A DNA stretch of 64,000 bases, taken from the NCBI RefSeq assembly GCF_000143415.4, contig NW_003314290.1:1602454-1666453 (forward strand). Direction: 5' to 3'. The stretch's first letter is position 1, and each line of letters opens with the position of its first letter. The notes beneath the pieces were generated by a model that was not told the DNA's origin, did not search any database, and was given only the letters and a program-made list of their open reading frames with translations. This document shows positions 20,440 to 32,714 of this stretch, piece by piece. The stretch comes from Selaginella moellendorffii (Eukaryota; Streptophyta; Lycopodiopsida; Selaginellales; Selaginellaceae). Position numbers and translations under genes: made by a program.

Positions 20440-21003
20440 AGGCATCACTCCTCTCGTGCTTATATACTCTGCCAAGAAAAAGGGGCGAAAAGGGTTTGAG
20501 TTTACCCAAACGCCCACAAATTGGGGTAAAACTGGATAAGCTCAAAGGCATATTCCTGTGGATAAGCCGATGCCGCTAAAATTAGGGGGATTCTCGTAAC
20601 GCGGGCCAACGTTTATTAGTTAAAGATAGCAGAGAAATGAATTCCGGCCATATATGTGGCGACACGTGCGCGTACTGTAGCGTAGTCTCGACACGTTAGT
20701 GACGTAGCTATTTGTATCGTACGCTGGCGGCACGCTACGTGGAAATGGTCCCGCCTTGCGTGGATGTTACTCTTATCCAGTGACCACCAATCAATCGTTT
20801 GAGTTAATATTAGTCTTGATCAAACTTAACTATATAATCCATGAGCTTAAAGATACCTTTAGAAGGTTAAAAAATCTTGAGTTCTTCCTGAGCTAACGTT
20901 TACCTTTAGAAGATTCGAAAATCTCATCAAAACTTTGCGTGATAATCACGTCAAGTGTCATCTTCCATTTGTTTAGCATGACAAACTTCTCTATAGAAGA
21001 TAC
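20440..21003. other. Intergenic, no gene seen
   Basis: Upstream flank of the J-protein gene and downstream flank of the GH17 gene. It contains several ACGT-core motifs (ACACGTGCGCGTAC near 20664, GACACGTTAGTGACGTAG near 20690, CGCTACGTGG near 20732), possible bZIP or bHLH sites, but no open frame of note. Confidence 0.45.
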
Positions 21004-22910
21004 CTAGTATATCCTGCAAATGCCGGGCTTCGTCGTCTTCGTGATCGTAGCCTGCCCGTTAGTCGTCAACTTCGAAAGCTTGGATTTCTTCCTCCTCGAT
21101 GAAATCCATCCCGACGCAAGCTTGTCGAAATCCAGCACCAGCTGCGCGATTGCCAGGAGCAGCGCCAGGAGCATCGACTGCCCGACGCTGCTGCTCTCGG
21201 AGGACATGAGCGTCGCGGTGGAAGACGCCGAGGACGAGGCGAGCGGATTGAGCTGGACTGGAAACTCGCATCCCCCGGTGGATGGATTCGCGGTGGTGAT
21301 CATCCCCAGGCCGTCAAAGACGCAGCTCTCCTCCTCCTGGTTGTTGATCTGGTAGTAGCTGTTGAAAGCGTACGACGCGTTGCCTTGATCGCCAATGTGG
21401 TTGCAAGAGCCGCCATAGACGAGCGCTGTGCAGTCACCGTGCGAGCAAGCGTAGTCGACGCTCTTGGCGAGCTTGGTCATGTCGCCCTCGGGATTGAGCA
21501 CGCACCACCGCCACGGCAAGTACTGGACGTCGCTGGAAAAGTTGGCGAGGCCTGTTCCCAGCACGTCCAGCCCGTACTTTGCTCGGCCGTCGTAAGTGTA
21601 GATCCCCCAGTGCCGCTCAAAGTTGCCGGGAAGGATGCTCTTTTGATCTTCGTCGATGAGCGCGAAGAGGTAAACGTCGAGCTCCTGGTTGGGCCGGAGC
21701 GGCGTCCCCCTGCCGCTGGTGATGTGCGCGAGAAGCCCCTGATTGAAGCGCTGCGCGTTGGCTGGATTCGCGTTCACGTCCCCGTCCGTCGGCCACCCGA
21801 CCTCTCCAACGATGATCTTCATGTCCGGGAAGCCGTTCCTGTTGAGCGCTGCGACCAGGAGATCGTAGCTCGCGTCGAAGACGTTTGTGTAGGTGTTGCC
21901 GTTGAAGTCGTGGATGGCGGCGGCGCCGGTGGTGCTGCCGTCGAAGAACGCGAACTCTTGCGGGAAGTGTGGATCCTGGTGGAGGCTGAGGAACGGGTAT
22001 ATGTTGACGACGAAGGGAGCTTGGTGCTTGGCGAGAGTTGAGACGAGCGTGTCCATGAGCGGCTGGATGTCGGGCCGGAACAGTCCCGCCGATGGTAATG
22101 GGGAGCCGCCATCGCTGAGAACGTCGGCGTTAAGAGGAACCACCGCCTTGATCGGCTCCGCTGAGTTGAGCTTGTCCAGCGCTCCTTGGATGTTTCTCAG
22201 CGCTGGGAGGGTGACGGATTCGTAAGTTGCGTTGTATGCCTTGAGAAAGGGCTCGTTCCCGACTGCCACATATCTGGAACGAAAGAAAAAAAAGAGCAAC
22301 GAAGTTAGCAAGTTTTCAATCGATCCATCGATCGGTGAAGAGAGAAAAAAAAAACTAAAATTTCACATCCATCACTCGTGTCTACGATCAAACCGCGACC
22401 ATGCAGTAAGGAAACATCAAAACCACGAAAAAATATAGAAACAAACCCCAGCATGCAACGAAGAAGGAAAAAAAAGAAGAAAAATAACCGCTACTTTGAT
22501 CTTGGAAGAAAAGACTACCTGATTTTCACCTCGGGGAGATGCTGGGTCACATTCTCCTTGACCCAATCCAGCGCCGCCCGGGGGCTGTTCGCGATCTTGT
22601 CCAGCATTTCGTTTGGAATCCCGACCATGAGCTCCACATCGCTGTTGGCAAACATACCGACGATCTTCGAGTCGGCATCGAAGAGCTTGAGCTTGGTGAT
22701 ATTGCTGGAGCTGAGCATTCGCAGCACAACCTCGGCGGGGAGCCTGTGCGATGCCATATTTCCCCAGTTCACCCCAAATCCCACCGCCGACGACGATCCA
22801 AGTCTCATCGCCGTGACAAGCGTGAGCGCGATCGAGAGCACCAGAGGAGAAAAAGGGGGGTACAAAGAGCAGCAAGCTCTTCTTGGCGCTGACCTCGATC
22901 TCCCCGGCAT
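21004..22910 (-). CDS. GH17 glucan endo-1,3-beta-glucosidase with X8/CBM43 domain
   Basis: Two exons, 22910-22519 and 22273-21004, give 553 residues. After a hydrophobic N-terminal segment (PLVLSIALTLVTAMRLGSSS) comes the GH17 barrel: GFGVNWGNMASHRLPAEVVL, YVAVGNEPF with the acid/base Glu, and MKIIVGEVGWPTDGD with the nucleophile Glu. The X8 domain (WCVLNPEGDMTKLAKSVDYA, CSHGDCTALVYGGSC, SYAFNSYYQ, CVFDGLGMITTANPS) has the expected Cys. X8 binds beta-1,3-glucan; such proteins act at callose in walls and plasmodesmata. A hydrophobic stretch (SMLLALLLAIAQLVLDF), normally a C-terminal GPI signal, is followed by about 39 extra, mostly basic residues, which is unusual. Confidence 0.93.
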
Positions 22911-23298
22911 TTGATCGCGCGGCCCCGGCCGGATGATCCTCCTCCTTTCTTGCTCCAAGATCAAGAAGGCCGATCCTCCCTGCCGCATTCGATCGCTCTC
23001 AATCTCTTTCTTTCTTGCCCCAAAAGAACCAGAGCGCCAAAGCCTAAAAACTTTCCTCCAATGTGAGCTCTTGCGCAAAGGAAAGGAAACGAATGGTCCC
23101 TGTTAAGAATGGAATAAAGCAAATTGTTCGTTATTAGACAGGTTCGTTGGTTCCTGTCATGGGACGAGGATCAAAGTGACCTCCCGCGAATCTACATAGT
23201 ATATTCTACGTGGAGCATATCCTCTTACATGTTGACGCATATTCTCCATACGAACAGACGGTCAAAATTCTTCCCAGTTTTTCTTTAGCGCGGACTTC

Positions 23299-24289
23299 CT
23301 AGAGGACAAGGTTGAGGACGAAGACGATCAAGCCTCGAATGGCATAAGCGCGGGCGTGAAACTCGCGAGCCTGGAAGAAACGAAAAATCTTGATGATCTA
23401 TCGATCGATCGCAAAAAACTTTGGAAGCTTACCGAAGACGAGCGGGGCGGAGGACGACGCTTGGTGTTCGTGCCGAAATCCGGGACTCGTCGAGGATTCA
23501 CGGACGCGTCCGGATGGTGGCGAGCGCTCACCGGCGAGAGAAGTGGGGTGTCATCTGGTGGACTGTCCAGCCATGGCGAGCAAGAACTGTCGGAGTCATG
23601 GGACGTGTCGTCGTCGTCATCGTCGCTGGGAGCTGTGGCGCAACCATTGTCAGCTGGACTTGAATCGTCCGAGGGAGATGCCGCGGCAGCTGCTGGGCTT
23701 CCGGCCGGAGGAAGATGGATCAAGGATGACTGCTCCACCACTGTGATCGCGAACTTCTGGCCCAGCTGGCAGTGTGAGTAGTAGTCCTTGCTGCATCCGA
23801 AGTAGTAAGTTCCAGGCGCTGGAGCAGTCCACTATCAACAACGAAAAATCAGTTCCCGATTGATCAATCACGTATACTTAAGTCCTGCGACAAAAAGAAC
23901 TCCAAATCGAAAGAACTTACAGTATACACGCCGGAAAGCCCTTCGTCGAGGAGCGTGCTCTCGGTGAAGTTGCAATTCACGTACTCGCTATGGTTCCGGA
24001 ACATGTGAATGTTGTGGAGCTGTGGAAAAAACAGGAAGACTGCTAGATCTTTTAGAAACTTCGTATCGATGAATCGTTTTGTTGCGAGAGTTAAGTTCCA
24101 CATACCGATGTCATCCCCTGGGACGAGAGTGGTCTTGGATGCCCAGGCAGCGTAGTCGGGAGTCTGGCCGCTAAAGATGTTGAATTGCGTCCAGCCGATC
24201 TCGCCCCCTACCTTGAGCACTTGCTTGCTGGAGCAAGGCGGCAGCAGCGACCACATGAGGATAATCCCCGGGAGGAAGAGCGCGTTCAT
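23299..24289 (-). CDS. Phytocyanin (early nodulin-like / uclacyanin-type), predicted GPI-anchored
   Basis: Exons 24289-24106, 24019-23921, 23831-23433 and 23370-23299 are visible. A signal peptide (MNALFLPGIILMWSLLPPCS) leads to VLKVGGEIGWTQ, then LHNIHMFRNHSEYVNCNFTE and APGTYYFGCSKDYYSHCQLG followed by QKFAITVVE. This is the plastocyanin-like fold, with the two Cys of the disulfide and a His at the upper copper-ligand position. A Pro/Ser/Asp-rich linker and a hydrophobic end (AIRGLIVFVLNLVL) from exon 4 fit a GPI-anchored arabinogalactan-type protein. Joining exons 1 and 2 at the GT-AG pair shifts the frame, whereas reading through the 86-bp intervening sequence stays open, so intron 1 is unresolved. 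Copper-site completeness is therefore uncertain. Confidence 0.82.
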
Positions 24290-24940
24290 TGCGATCGAAC
24301 GACCTGGAAATTCCCAAAGATTAGCTCGATATTTCGATATTTCGCGAGAAAGAGAGGATCTTCATCCGGAGAGACAGAGCGATCGATCCGAGCACAAGGC
24401 GCCGATGCTATGGCGTTTCCCGGCCTCGATCGGCAAGATCGCGAAGAAAAGAGAGGAGAAATCTCGCATGCAAAGAAGATTTCCAGCGCGCGGCGGAAGA
24501 CGATCGCATTCCTATCGCGATCGAGAATCCACACAGAGCTTGGAGAATGCGGTGCGTACCAGGAATCCAAGGAAGCCGCGCCGCTCCGCCAAGAGAAGGA
24601 AGACGAGAGTAATGGAAATGGCCAGAGGCGAGGGTTTTAGAAATAAAAGAAACGGATTACTCTTAATCGACCATCGCTAATCGTTGTTATGTTTGAAATA
24701 ATACACAGTCAGCTTTTGGCGCGCAAGCACGTCAGCGAACAACCTGTGAAAATAGGGTTCTTCCCTTCCAGCTAGGGCGCGCGCCCATGAGCTCACTGGC
24801 GCACGGTCGACCGCCTTCAAAGTGCCTGTAGGTGATGATACTGTAAGCGCCGTTTAGATAACTCTTCTCGATTCTACGATCTTGTCCAGGATTCGACATT
24901 CTTTGATGAGCCTTCGCAGGAAGAGATCGTTATAGGAGGA
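24290..24940. other. Divergent intergenic region, no gene seen
   Basis: About 650 bp between the phytocyanin and dynein-docking genes, which face away from each other. Plus-strand frames are open for up to 167 codons (24177-24680) but overlap the phytocyanin exon and look like Arg-rich noise. A TAGGGTT motif lies near 24755. Confidence 0.4.
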
Positions 24941-26689
24941 ATGCGAGGACAAACTCCTTCGCCGGCGCGGTTTACACCGTCGCCGGCGCCATCGCCAGTG
25001 CCTGGATCGTCTGGAAGCTCCAATGGGGAGTTCTCAAATCAGCAGCGGGTACTCTTTGAAAAAATTTCGCAATGAATGATTCGTTTGAGTATACGCAGCT
25101 TAAAGACGTCCACAAGAAATATCGGATCATCGAAGGAACTCGTCGCATCTATCATGGCGAGAGCGAGGGGATTCTCAGACGGCAAGAGGCCACGCTTGCG
25201 AATATCAGGACTGATAATCAGTCGTTGCGAGAGAATGTCGATAGTTACTTCATACCAGTAAGTATGCTTTCCTCGTTGGTTTATCAATCGTATTTGCTCG
25301 TCTTTGCAGAACTATGAGCTTCAAATGGCTCAGCTCCACGAGGACGCAGCTAAGTTTGGCGAACTCGTTGAGCACGAAGCAAAGAGGCTCGAGGAGCTGG
25401 AACTTGCGGTTGAAAAATCCAAAGCCGACAAACTGGATTACAAAAAAACACAAGGAGGAGTACATGCAGCTCGTGACAGGCATCGCAATGCTTTGATCCA
25501 TATACAGATAACGGAGAACCGGATTCACAAGGTATCTAGTGACACCATGGTAGTCTTACATTATTTTGGTTTCAGGTACTCGTTGATCTGAATATTGTGG
25601 AAAGGCAAAATAGGAATCTGAAGAGAAAGATGAAGGAAATCAGGGAGGAGCGCGAACTTTTCGACGACATTCGTTTGAAGCTCGAAAAGGAGCTTCAGTG
25701 GAAGGAGAAGGAGATGGAGAAATGCATCGAGCTTAGCAGCTTGTTATACGACGAGAGAAATGACATTGAGGAGCGTTTCACAGGTTTATAACCCCGTTGA
25801 GTATTTCACTTATGTTGCAACTTCAGCCATTGTCAAGTTTCTAAACTCACGCTCCTAACGTTTTGACCTTTCCAGATGTCTTGGAGATGCACGGAGACAT
25901 GGAGGCTTACAAAATGTGGGAAGCTTCGAAGGGTTGGGCTGTCATGGAACCAGAGCCTGTAGAAAACTTCTTGCACGTTCAACCGAGATCGGTATGGGAT
26001 TCATGACTTATGACTTGAAACTTATGCATTTCTGTCATGTTCTACAGACGGAGGAACGTAAAGAGCCTATGGATTGCAGCGAGTATTTTAGGCAGTGGAT
26101 TGATGTGAAGTCGATCTCAAACATTCAAGACATCTTGGGGATTGATAGTGTTTACGGGATGGTACAAGCAGTCAAGGAGTTGCAGCAAAAGAATGTTGCA
26201 ATTATTGCCAGGATGAACGAGCTTGTCAATGTAAGTTGTCTTACAGTTCCTTTTGGGCAGATTTGGGACAATTCACATTTTCAGGAAATGGACACCATCA
26301 AAGCCTTGCCTAAGCCTTTTGACTTAAATATCGAAAGTGCTCCAATCGATCCAGACGCAAAAAAGAAAGTTGACATGGAGGCAATAATGGACAAGATATC
26401 TAGCCTTTTGAAAGAGCTAGATTTTGAAGATGAAGAGTACATACTTATTATAAACGAGATGAAAAAACGAGTTGGCAAAGTCTTCAGTGAAGCAGGTATG
26501 TTTATTCTTTCACTAGCAACGACTGACTTTACTTCCGCAATTCCAGGTTGCGCTGTTGACGGAAACGCGCTGACAAATGAGAAGGGTAAGGCCCGATTAG
26601 AGGAGGCCTTGGGTCAGTGGTACAATACTATAGACAGTTTTGTCGACCAACTCATAAAACAAGCGAAGGAGTCTGTACAGAAGAAGTAA
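24941..26689 (+). CDS. Outer dynein arm docking complex-like coiled-coil protein (ODAD1/CCDC114/CCDC63 family, Chlamydomonas ODA1/DC2)
   Basis: Eight exons, of which the first three start at 24941, 25099 and 25310 and the last ends at 26689, encode about 450 residues. A short Pro/Ser leader (MRGQTPSPARFTPSPAPSPV) is followed by LKDVHKKYRIIEGTRRIYHG and ESEGILRRQEATLANIR, matching the family start (Y..MEGDRRAY...SQ..IRKQR..I..L). The centre has ITENRIHKVLVDLNIVERQN, MKEIREERELFDDIRLKLEK and MEKCIELSSLLYDERND, the conserved docking-complex core pattern (LR..ID.LR.ER..F..IY.KLE). Most of the protein is coiled coil. Family members fix outer dynein arms to axonemal doublets; CCDC151/ODA10 is a related alternative. 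In a plant this implies a role in flagellated sperm. Confidence 0.8.
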
Positions 26690-26785
26690 ACATTCGAGGT
26701 AATCTTATGATTCAAGAATTAAAATGAATTGCTAGCAGATTGTGTACAGTTTGAGAATGCAAGAGGAGTTTCCAGCAGAGCTCAG

Positions 26786-28184
26786 TTACAAACGAGCTAG
26801 CTGCCGAACGTTTATGGGCTCAACTACAGACTGATCCCCTTCCAGGATTCCTTTTCCAAGCACGTAATTTGCGGCCTCCGAAGTATGGTATGGATCCCAG
26901 AAAAAATGTTCCGTCCTGTTGGAGCAAACAGAGACGGAAGGGATGCATGAGATCAGACCTCTGTACGGGCCACCAGCGCCACAGCAGGCCGTGTCGCTGT
27001 TTGCAAATCCTGCAAGGGGGAGGAACATTCAGCTCAGAAGCTTCAAAACTTCACAAGCATGGCGAAGCTCCTACCGTATTTCCCCGGGTTTTTTATGACG
27101 GTGGTGACGGTGTCATAAGTGTTGACATAGACGAACTTGGCATCCGGAAACTGCCCGTTGAGATCGAAAACAGTCTGCCTCAGCGCCTTGTTGAAGTTGA
27201 GAACCAGCTCGTTGGGTTGGGGAGCACAGGTACTGTTTCTTTGGAAGTTGACCGTGAGCTGATATGGAATGCAGCCTATTGGACCCGCTCCTGCGATGAT
27301 GAACTTGCGGGCGTCCAGCTTGTACGCATCCTGGCAAAGAAGCGGTGAGACCGAGATGAGCGAGAACTCTCGAAAAATCCAACAAGGAGGCAGAAGCTTC
27401 TTACAGTCAGGAGCTTTTTGTACGTGGAGACTAGGCGGACTTGGAACTGCTGGGGGGTGTACATAAGAGGCGTGGCAGTGACAGGCGCAACGTAATTGTT
27501 GAGGTAGTCATTGGAGCCGATGACAAAGCAGAAAATAGACTTGGAGAGCATCTGGTACGCCGCCTTTTGTCCGAGCAGGCCGATGATCTGGGACCGGGTG
27601 TTGCCGTAGTACTCAATCTGCTTTCCAAGGGGCAGTCTCTGCAGCTGCGAAAGCCAGGCAAAGGACCAAACAGGTTGAGCAGCAAGAACGATCGAAGAAA
27701 ACTTACGAAGTAGAGCCCGGTCTCGTCGAGAACACCAGCTCCGCCGGACGCGTAGTTGACACCTTTGAGGATGGCAGTCCCGTTGGTGCTTGGATCCAGA
27801 TACGGCGGTGCTAGTGGAAGTCCAAGCTCCTGGGCTGTTGAGAAAGGAGACAAGGCAGCACAGGGTGGAAGTTAGGAGGATGGTAGCGCTGACGATACTA
27901 TTTAGTGCTACTCGGCGCTTACCAACAACGTCGGTCACGGTGAGGCCATTGCAGAAGCGCCCGGTTGCAACGCTGCCCTGGAAGTCGATGCCGTTGTGGG
28001 AGTGATTGGCCTGGGAGAGCGACTGGAGGAACTTGTTATTGCCAGAGTCGACCAGGGAATCGCCAAAGACGAAGAATGCTGGGACTTGAGGAGCTTCGGC
28101 TGCGCGGATGGTCTCGAGGGACGCGAGAAACAAGAGAAGGAGCGAAGTGGAAAGGGCGGCGAGAGTGATTGTCGCCTCCTCCAT
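26786..28184 (-). CDS. Secreted GDSL esterase/lipase
   Basis: Five exons (28184-27923, 27834-27707, 27644-27405, 27330-27075, 27009-26786) close in frame to 369 residues, a typical plant GDSL size. After a signal peptide (LAALSTSLLLLFLASLETIR) come the family blocks: FFVFGDSLVDSGNN with the nucleophile Ser, VNYASGGAGVLDETG with the oxyanion Gly, IGSNDYLNNY with the oxyanion Asn, and WDPYHTSEAANYVL with the catalytic Asp and His. FIIAGAGPIGCIP is the usual block before the Cys-rich region. SGNH-fold enzymes act on acyl or acetyl esters in the wall or cuticle; the substrate cannot be read from sequence. Cys in the C-terminal part suggest disulfides. Confidence 0.95.
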
Positions 28185-28269
28185 GGCAGCGAAGTGGCGG
28201 GGCGGCGAGCTTCCACTCCTCTCCAGCACCGGCGTTTTACTTATATGTACATTTGGAGCGGTGTAGATT

Positions 28270-31200
28270 AATTAGGTGAAGACTAGCGACTAACCGGAAA
28301 CTAAGGGTAAAGATTTATTGATTTATTACCAAGGTATTACTATTTTCTCTAGAGATAGGGCATAATTATAACTTTATATCCTTTTAAATTTGTCATATGA
28401 AAGTAGTGGGATGCTAAATTAATTAATTTGTCAAGTGGTAAAAATTATGAAGAGAGGATTTGCAGTGCATCAGATATATATATATATATACATATATACA
28501 TACATATATATGTTTATATGTTTAATTCAGATTACTATATATTAGTGATATTGTAGTTGAAATCAAGAATAATAATATTATTTCTAAACCATGACCAAAA
28601 TAATTTGATACTTATGGTGCATAATACAAACATGAAATTTCAGTATAAAAACTCTTTTATTGCTTCAAGTATAAATGATAAACCTGATTTATTAAAGTAA
28701 TTACTTTATATATTATATTTAGTTTTATAAATATATTAATATTTTATTCTGTTAAGAAAGGCTATAGTGTTAATCCATAAGGACAATAGATTTCATACAT
28801 AATTAATTATTAATTATTTTTATTTTGTGTTGTAATATTTTATTTCAAATTGGTGTGATATCTCAAGTTGTTATCTACTAATAATATTATTAGTTTCATA
28901 AAATCTAAATTGCTAGATATTGCCAATATTATTAACTCCATTATTTAATTTTACTTATATAAATATGTTAATTCTTCTTTTTTTTTGAGATGAGAAAGGT
29001 TATGATTTTTTTTTTCATAAACACAACTTTAGCACCACTCTATTTATATAAGCTAATTATTTTTTTTAGTTTTCTTAAAAAGTATTTTATTTTTAAAAAA
29101 TAATATTTTTCATTATAAAAAAACAACTCTACCTTCTCATGTTTAAATTGTCATCTAGGTTTTTCCTACAAACAAGTGGAATAAAAGATATTGGGATGAA
29201 TACTTCATAAAACTTTAGCTCTACACTTGCATGATCCATTAGTCAAAGTTTGTAATCCATGATTGTTCATTATCATTTGTGGCATATGTAAAACTTTATT
29301 TAAGTCAAAGAATTGACTTCTTTACTTTTAGTGTTACTCATAGCATTTATATAATAGGGATATAATCATCTTATAGTTAATCACTTGATGGATAATTATA
29401 TTGTGATTATGATTTAAAGAAAAAATTAATCACATAATTACATATTAGTTTTATATGTGCATTAATTGCCAAGTATGATTATAAAAGAAGGCACTCTCAA
29501 GTTTCACACCCATCTATATATTTTCTATAAACATTTATACTTATATAAATAAATAAATGAATAAATAAAAATTATAATGTATCCACTTTTATAGCTCATT
29601 TTAAATAATTAAAGTGAAGAGCTTGAAAGATAGTCTTCTAGATTTTTTTTAATATATATATATATAATCCCATGAATAAATAATGTACCATTTTTATATT
29701 TATTGGTTAAAGGTTTTGAAATACATGAAGTAAACTATTTTTTAGGTTTAAGTAGTGTTAGTCCACAAAGTTTAAATACAACAGTTTACACTCTTTGAAT
29801 TCATGATGATAAAATGTTAGTATTCTGATAATTATCATATTATTCTTTACTTTGGTGATTATCATAATTAATGCACTAAATGTTTTGTGATACTGTAGTC
29901 TATAATTTCTAAATATAATAGTAAAAATCTTAAAATAAAATTTATTATAATACACTTATATTTTGCTATTAATGTTGAAGGGCATAAATATATTAACTTA
30001 AAACCTAACTATATATGTGTGTGTTTTATAATGTATTTAAATTAAATTATTGTATGTTAGTGATTTTGTAGCTCTATGTGATTTAAATTGCTTTAAGTTA
30101 GGGACATTGTCATATTCATTTGCAAAACTTGATACATGATCTATATCAAGGAATGTTTTTTTTTTTATTTTTTTATATATAAATTGATTATTATTTTTCT
30201 TCATTTGAGAAAATCAATAGTTTTTATACATCCATAGTTATTTATTAATCTTAACATTTTTCAAGTATATTTTATTTCTTATTGATATGAATTTCAAGGT
30301 TATAATATACTTTCAGTTAAGATCCATGTTGTTGCATGTTAGTAACATTATTAAACTTATTACCTCTACTTGTTTCATGATTATTTTTAGGTGAATTTTT
30401 TTTTCTTTATTTTACTCTTATAAATATGTTGATTGTTCAGCTAATTTAGCTAAGAAAGACCATAGCTTTTATGCATAAGCTTAAAATTAACATCACTTTA
30501 TCTATATGAGGTAATTGCTAGATTTTTCAGTTTAAGATATTTTATTTTAAAAAACTTCTTCTTTATTCTTAAATTAAAATTTGTTTTTGAATGTTATGTT
30601 ATTAACAATCATGATAAATGTAGCAAGCTGATATGGTTGAATATTGAAGGTATAAAGATTAGTAATAGTGGTAGTGCTGATGGCATTGAAAATATAAATT
30701 CTAAAGTTTATTTTAATTCTTTATTTGTAAGCTTTCACTACTATTGCAAAATATTTATTCAATCATTCATTTATATATTGCTTACAAGGTCTTGCAACAC
30801 CTCTGAAGAAACATGAGATGGATGGGTTCAAATATGCCACAGTGACAATTACTGTGATTGTTTGTCATCCAATAAAGATATGTATAAAGAAATTTAGATG
30901 GGATAAAGGTGCTTTAAATCCCACTTGATAGCAACTTGTGCATTGGGGATACCTTAATTGTGAGATATATACAAATAGATTATGATAAGTAGACAAAGTT
31001 AATCTTATATGTTAATATGATTATATTTTATGTATTAGCTCAGTTACATTACTTTGGAGGTCATTATCAATTCGAGTTTTGAACTTACACATGGCTGCTG
31101 GTTTAAGCTGGACACGACCAGCCCTTTGACCAAACGAATTAGAGAAAGTTTAAACCATAATAAAGGTTAGATTGAGCTATATCCTAGAATATATTTGAAT

Positions 31201-31400
31201 ATTCATGATTTAATCTTTATAACGATCAATATTGACAAGGGAAGGGCGATTTAAAACATATACGCCAGAAAGGAGGTCAAGCCGAGCGGCTCGATTAAAA
31301 AATACCAACACTTGGCTCTTCCTTGATCAGCCACGTGGACGTAATTAGGGTTCTTGCGTGATGTTCCCATCTTTTTACCTTATAAGGCCCTAGCGCATCG
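28270..31400. other. AT-rich gene desert
   Basis: About 3.1 kb of strongly AT-rich DNA with no supported gene; the longest open frames (for example minus strand 29955-29758) have the composition expected from AT-rich noise. The right end (about 31080-31400) returns toward normal base composition and likely holds the promoter of the mpaB-like gene. I find no recognisable transposon domain. Confidence 0.7.
28473..28512. repeat. (TA)n / TACATATA microsatellite
   Basis: Alternating TA units pass into CATATATACATACATATATA within the AT-rich desert. Confidence 0.8.
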
Positions 31401-31532
31401 CATTTATAACTCTTCAGGATGGTCTTTATGGTGGTATTGATCTTGGCCGTGGGATTGCAGATTCTCTCCGACTGGGAGATATAAATGCTGGCCCTTGGTA
31501 ATTTGTTTTGAATAGGATCCCATAGCTTGGGA

Positions 31533-31553
31533 GTGAGAGAGAGAGAGAGAGAG
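31533..31553. repeat. (GA)n tract in the 5' leader of the mpaB-like gene
   Basis: An uninterrupted GA dinucleotide run lies 14-32 bp before the start codon at 31567. GA tracts near starts can bind BPC/GAGA factors in plants; here it may simply be a microsatellite. Confidence 0.6.
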
Positions 31554-31566
31554 GAAATCCAAAGCT

Positions 31567-32711
31567 ATGGTGGAACTAGGATCCCTGCTGTGGTGTGTTG
31601 CTCTGCTGGGCTTGGTTGTATACAAGGGAATTTGCATCCATCTGAGGCGCCAGCGAGCAGAGTTTATAGCATCTCTAGATCCCGTACGAGATGCGCACAA
31701 GATCGTGTGGTATCTCTATGCGGTGGAGTTCCCATTTCTCTCCCAGAAAGCTCTCGAGTTTGGCACCATCCAAACCCTGGGCATTCCCTCCATCACCAAG
31801 CTCCTGTACAAGACCAAGTATGGGCTCAAGGATCCCCAGAAGCGCGCCGCCGAGACCAACATCTTGGTGAGCGAGTTCCTCCACCACCACGTCGATAGCG
31901 ACCGTGGATCCTACGCGCTGAGGAGATTGAATGGCATCCACGCCCAATTCAAGATCCCAAATCACGAGTTTGTCTATGTGCTCTGCTTGAACGTCGTCAA
32001 GCCCATGGATTTTTGCCGCGAGTAAGTGACTAAGTGGTAGTGGTTCTTTCGATGTGTTCTTCCGGTGTTCTTGGAATAGATCTCACACAATGTATGTATA
32101 TGTTGTTTGATCAATGCAGGTTTGGATTCCGGGCGTGGACGCCCCGCGAGGAGCTCGCGTCCTACACGCTCTGGCACGACATTGGGCTCCGGATGGGACT
32201 GAAAGACATCCCGGAGAACATCCAGGCGATGCGCGACTACATCGACGAATTCGAGGAGAAGTACGCCAAATTCGACGAGAAGAACAAGTCCATCGTCCAG
32301 GAGCTCAAGCACCTGGTGCTCGACTCCTTCCCGCGCCGCGTCCAGCCGGTGGTGGAGACGGGCATCTGCGCGCTCATCGGCGAGCGCATCCGGATCGCCA
32401 CCGGGCTGCCAAAGCCACGCGCGATCGTCGAGTGGGCGGTGCTGTCGGCGCTCAAGCTCCTGTCGGGCACGATGGTGTCGATCTTCATGCCGCCCAGGAC
32501 CGTCGCGGGGGCCAAGGGGAGCATCGACGTGGACTGGAGCCCCAACCCGGAAGCTCGCCCGGAGGAGCTCCGCCCGCTCAACGTCAATGTGTATCGCCCG
32601 CCGAGCTTCGAGAAGGGGTACAAGCTCGCGGAGCTGGGAGCGCTCAAGCCGGGGAAGATCGGGCCGCGCTATGGCGATGGAGCTCTGCTGTGCCCATTGT
32701 TTCGCGCCTAG
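31567..32711 (+). CDS. ER-bound mpaB/mpaB'-type oxygenase (DUF2236 / rubber oxygenase-like)
   Basis: Two exons, 31567-32021 and 32120-32711, give 348 residues. An N-terminal membrane anchor (GSLLWCVALLGLVVYKGICI) fits ER attachment. The catalytic region reads LDPVRDAHKIVWYLYAVEFP, KYGLKDPQKRAAETNILVSE, LRRLNGIHAQFKIPNHEFVY and WHDIGLRMGLKDIPENIQAM, which resembles the MpaB oxygenase of mycophenolic acid synthesis and related fungal and plant DUF2236 proteins. The spaced Arg and His (RRLNGIHAQF, LWHDIG) are candidates for haem or substrate contacts by analogy with latex-clearing proteins. Substrate in plants is unknown. The second exon is very GC-rich compared with the AT-rich flank. Confidence 0.85.
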
Positions 32712-32714
32712 AAA

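Noticed and set aside
21385-22041. 218-codon plus-strand ORF
   Set aside because: Antisense of the GH17 catalytic exon.
24177-24680. Plus-strand ORFs of 151-167 codons between phytocyanin and dynein-docking genes
   Set aside because: They overlap the phytocyanin first exon on the other strand and are Arg/Ser-rich noise.
29758-29955. 65-codon minus-strand ORF in the AT-rich desert
   Set aside because: Composition (Ile/Asn/Lys/Phe/Tyr) is what random AT-rich sequence gives; no homology pattern.
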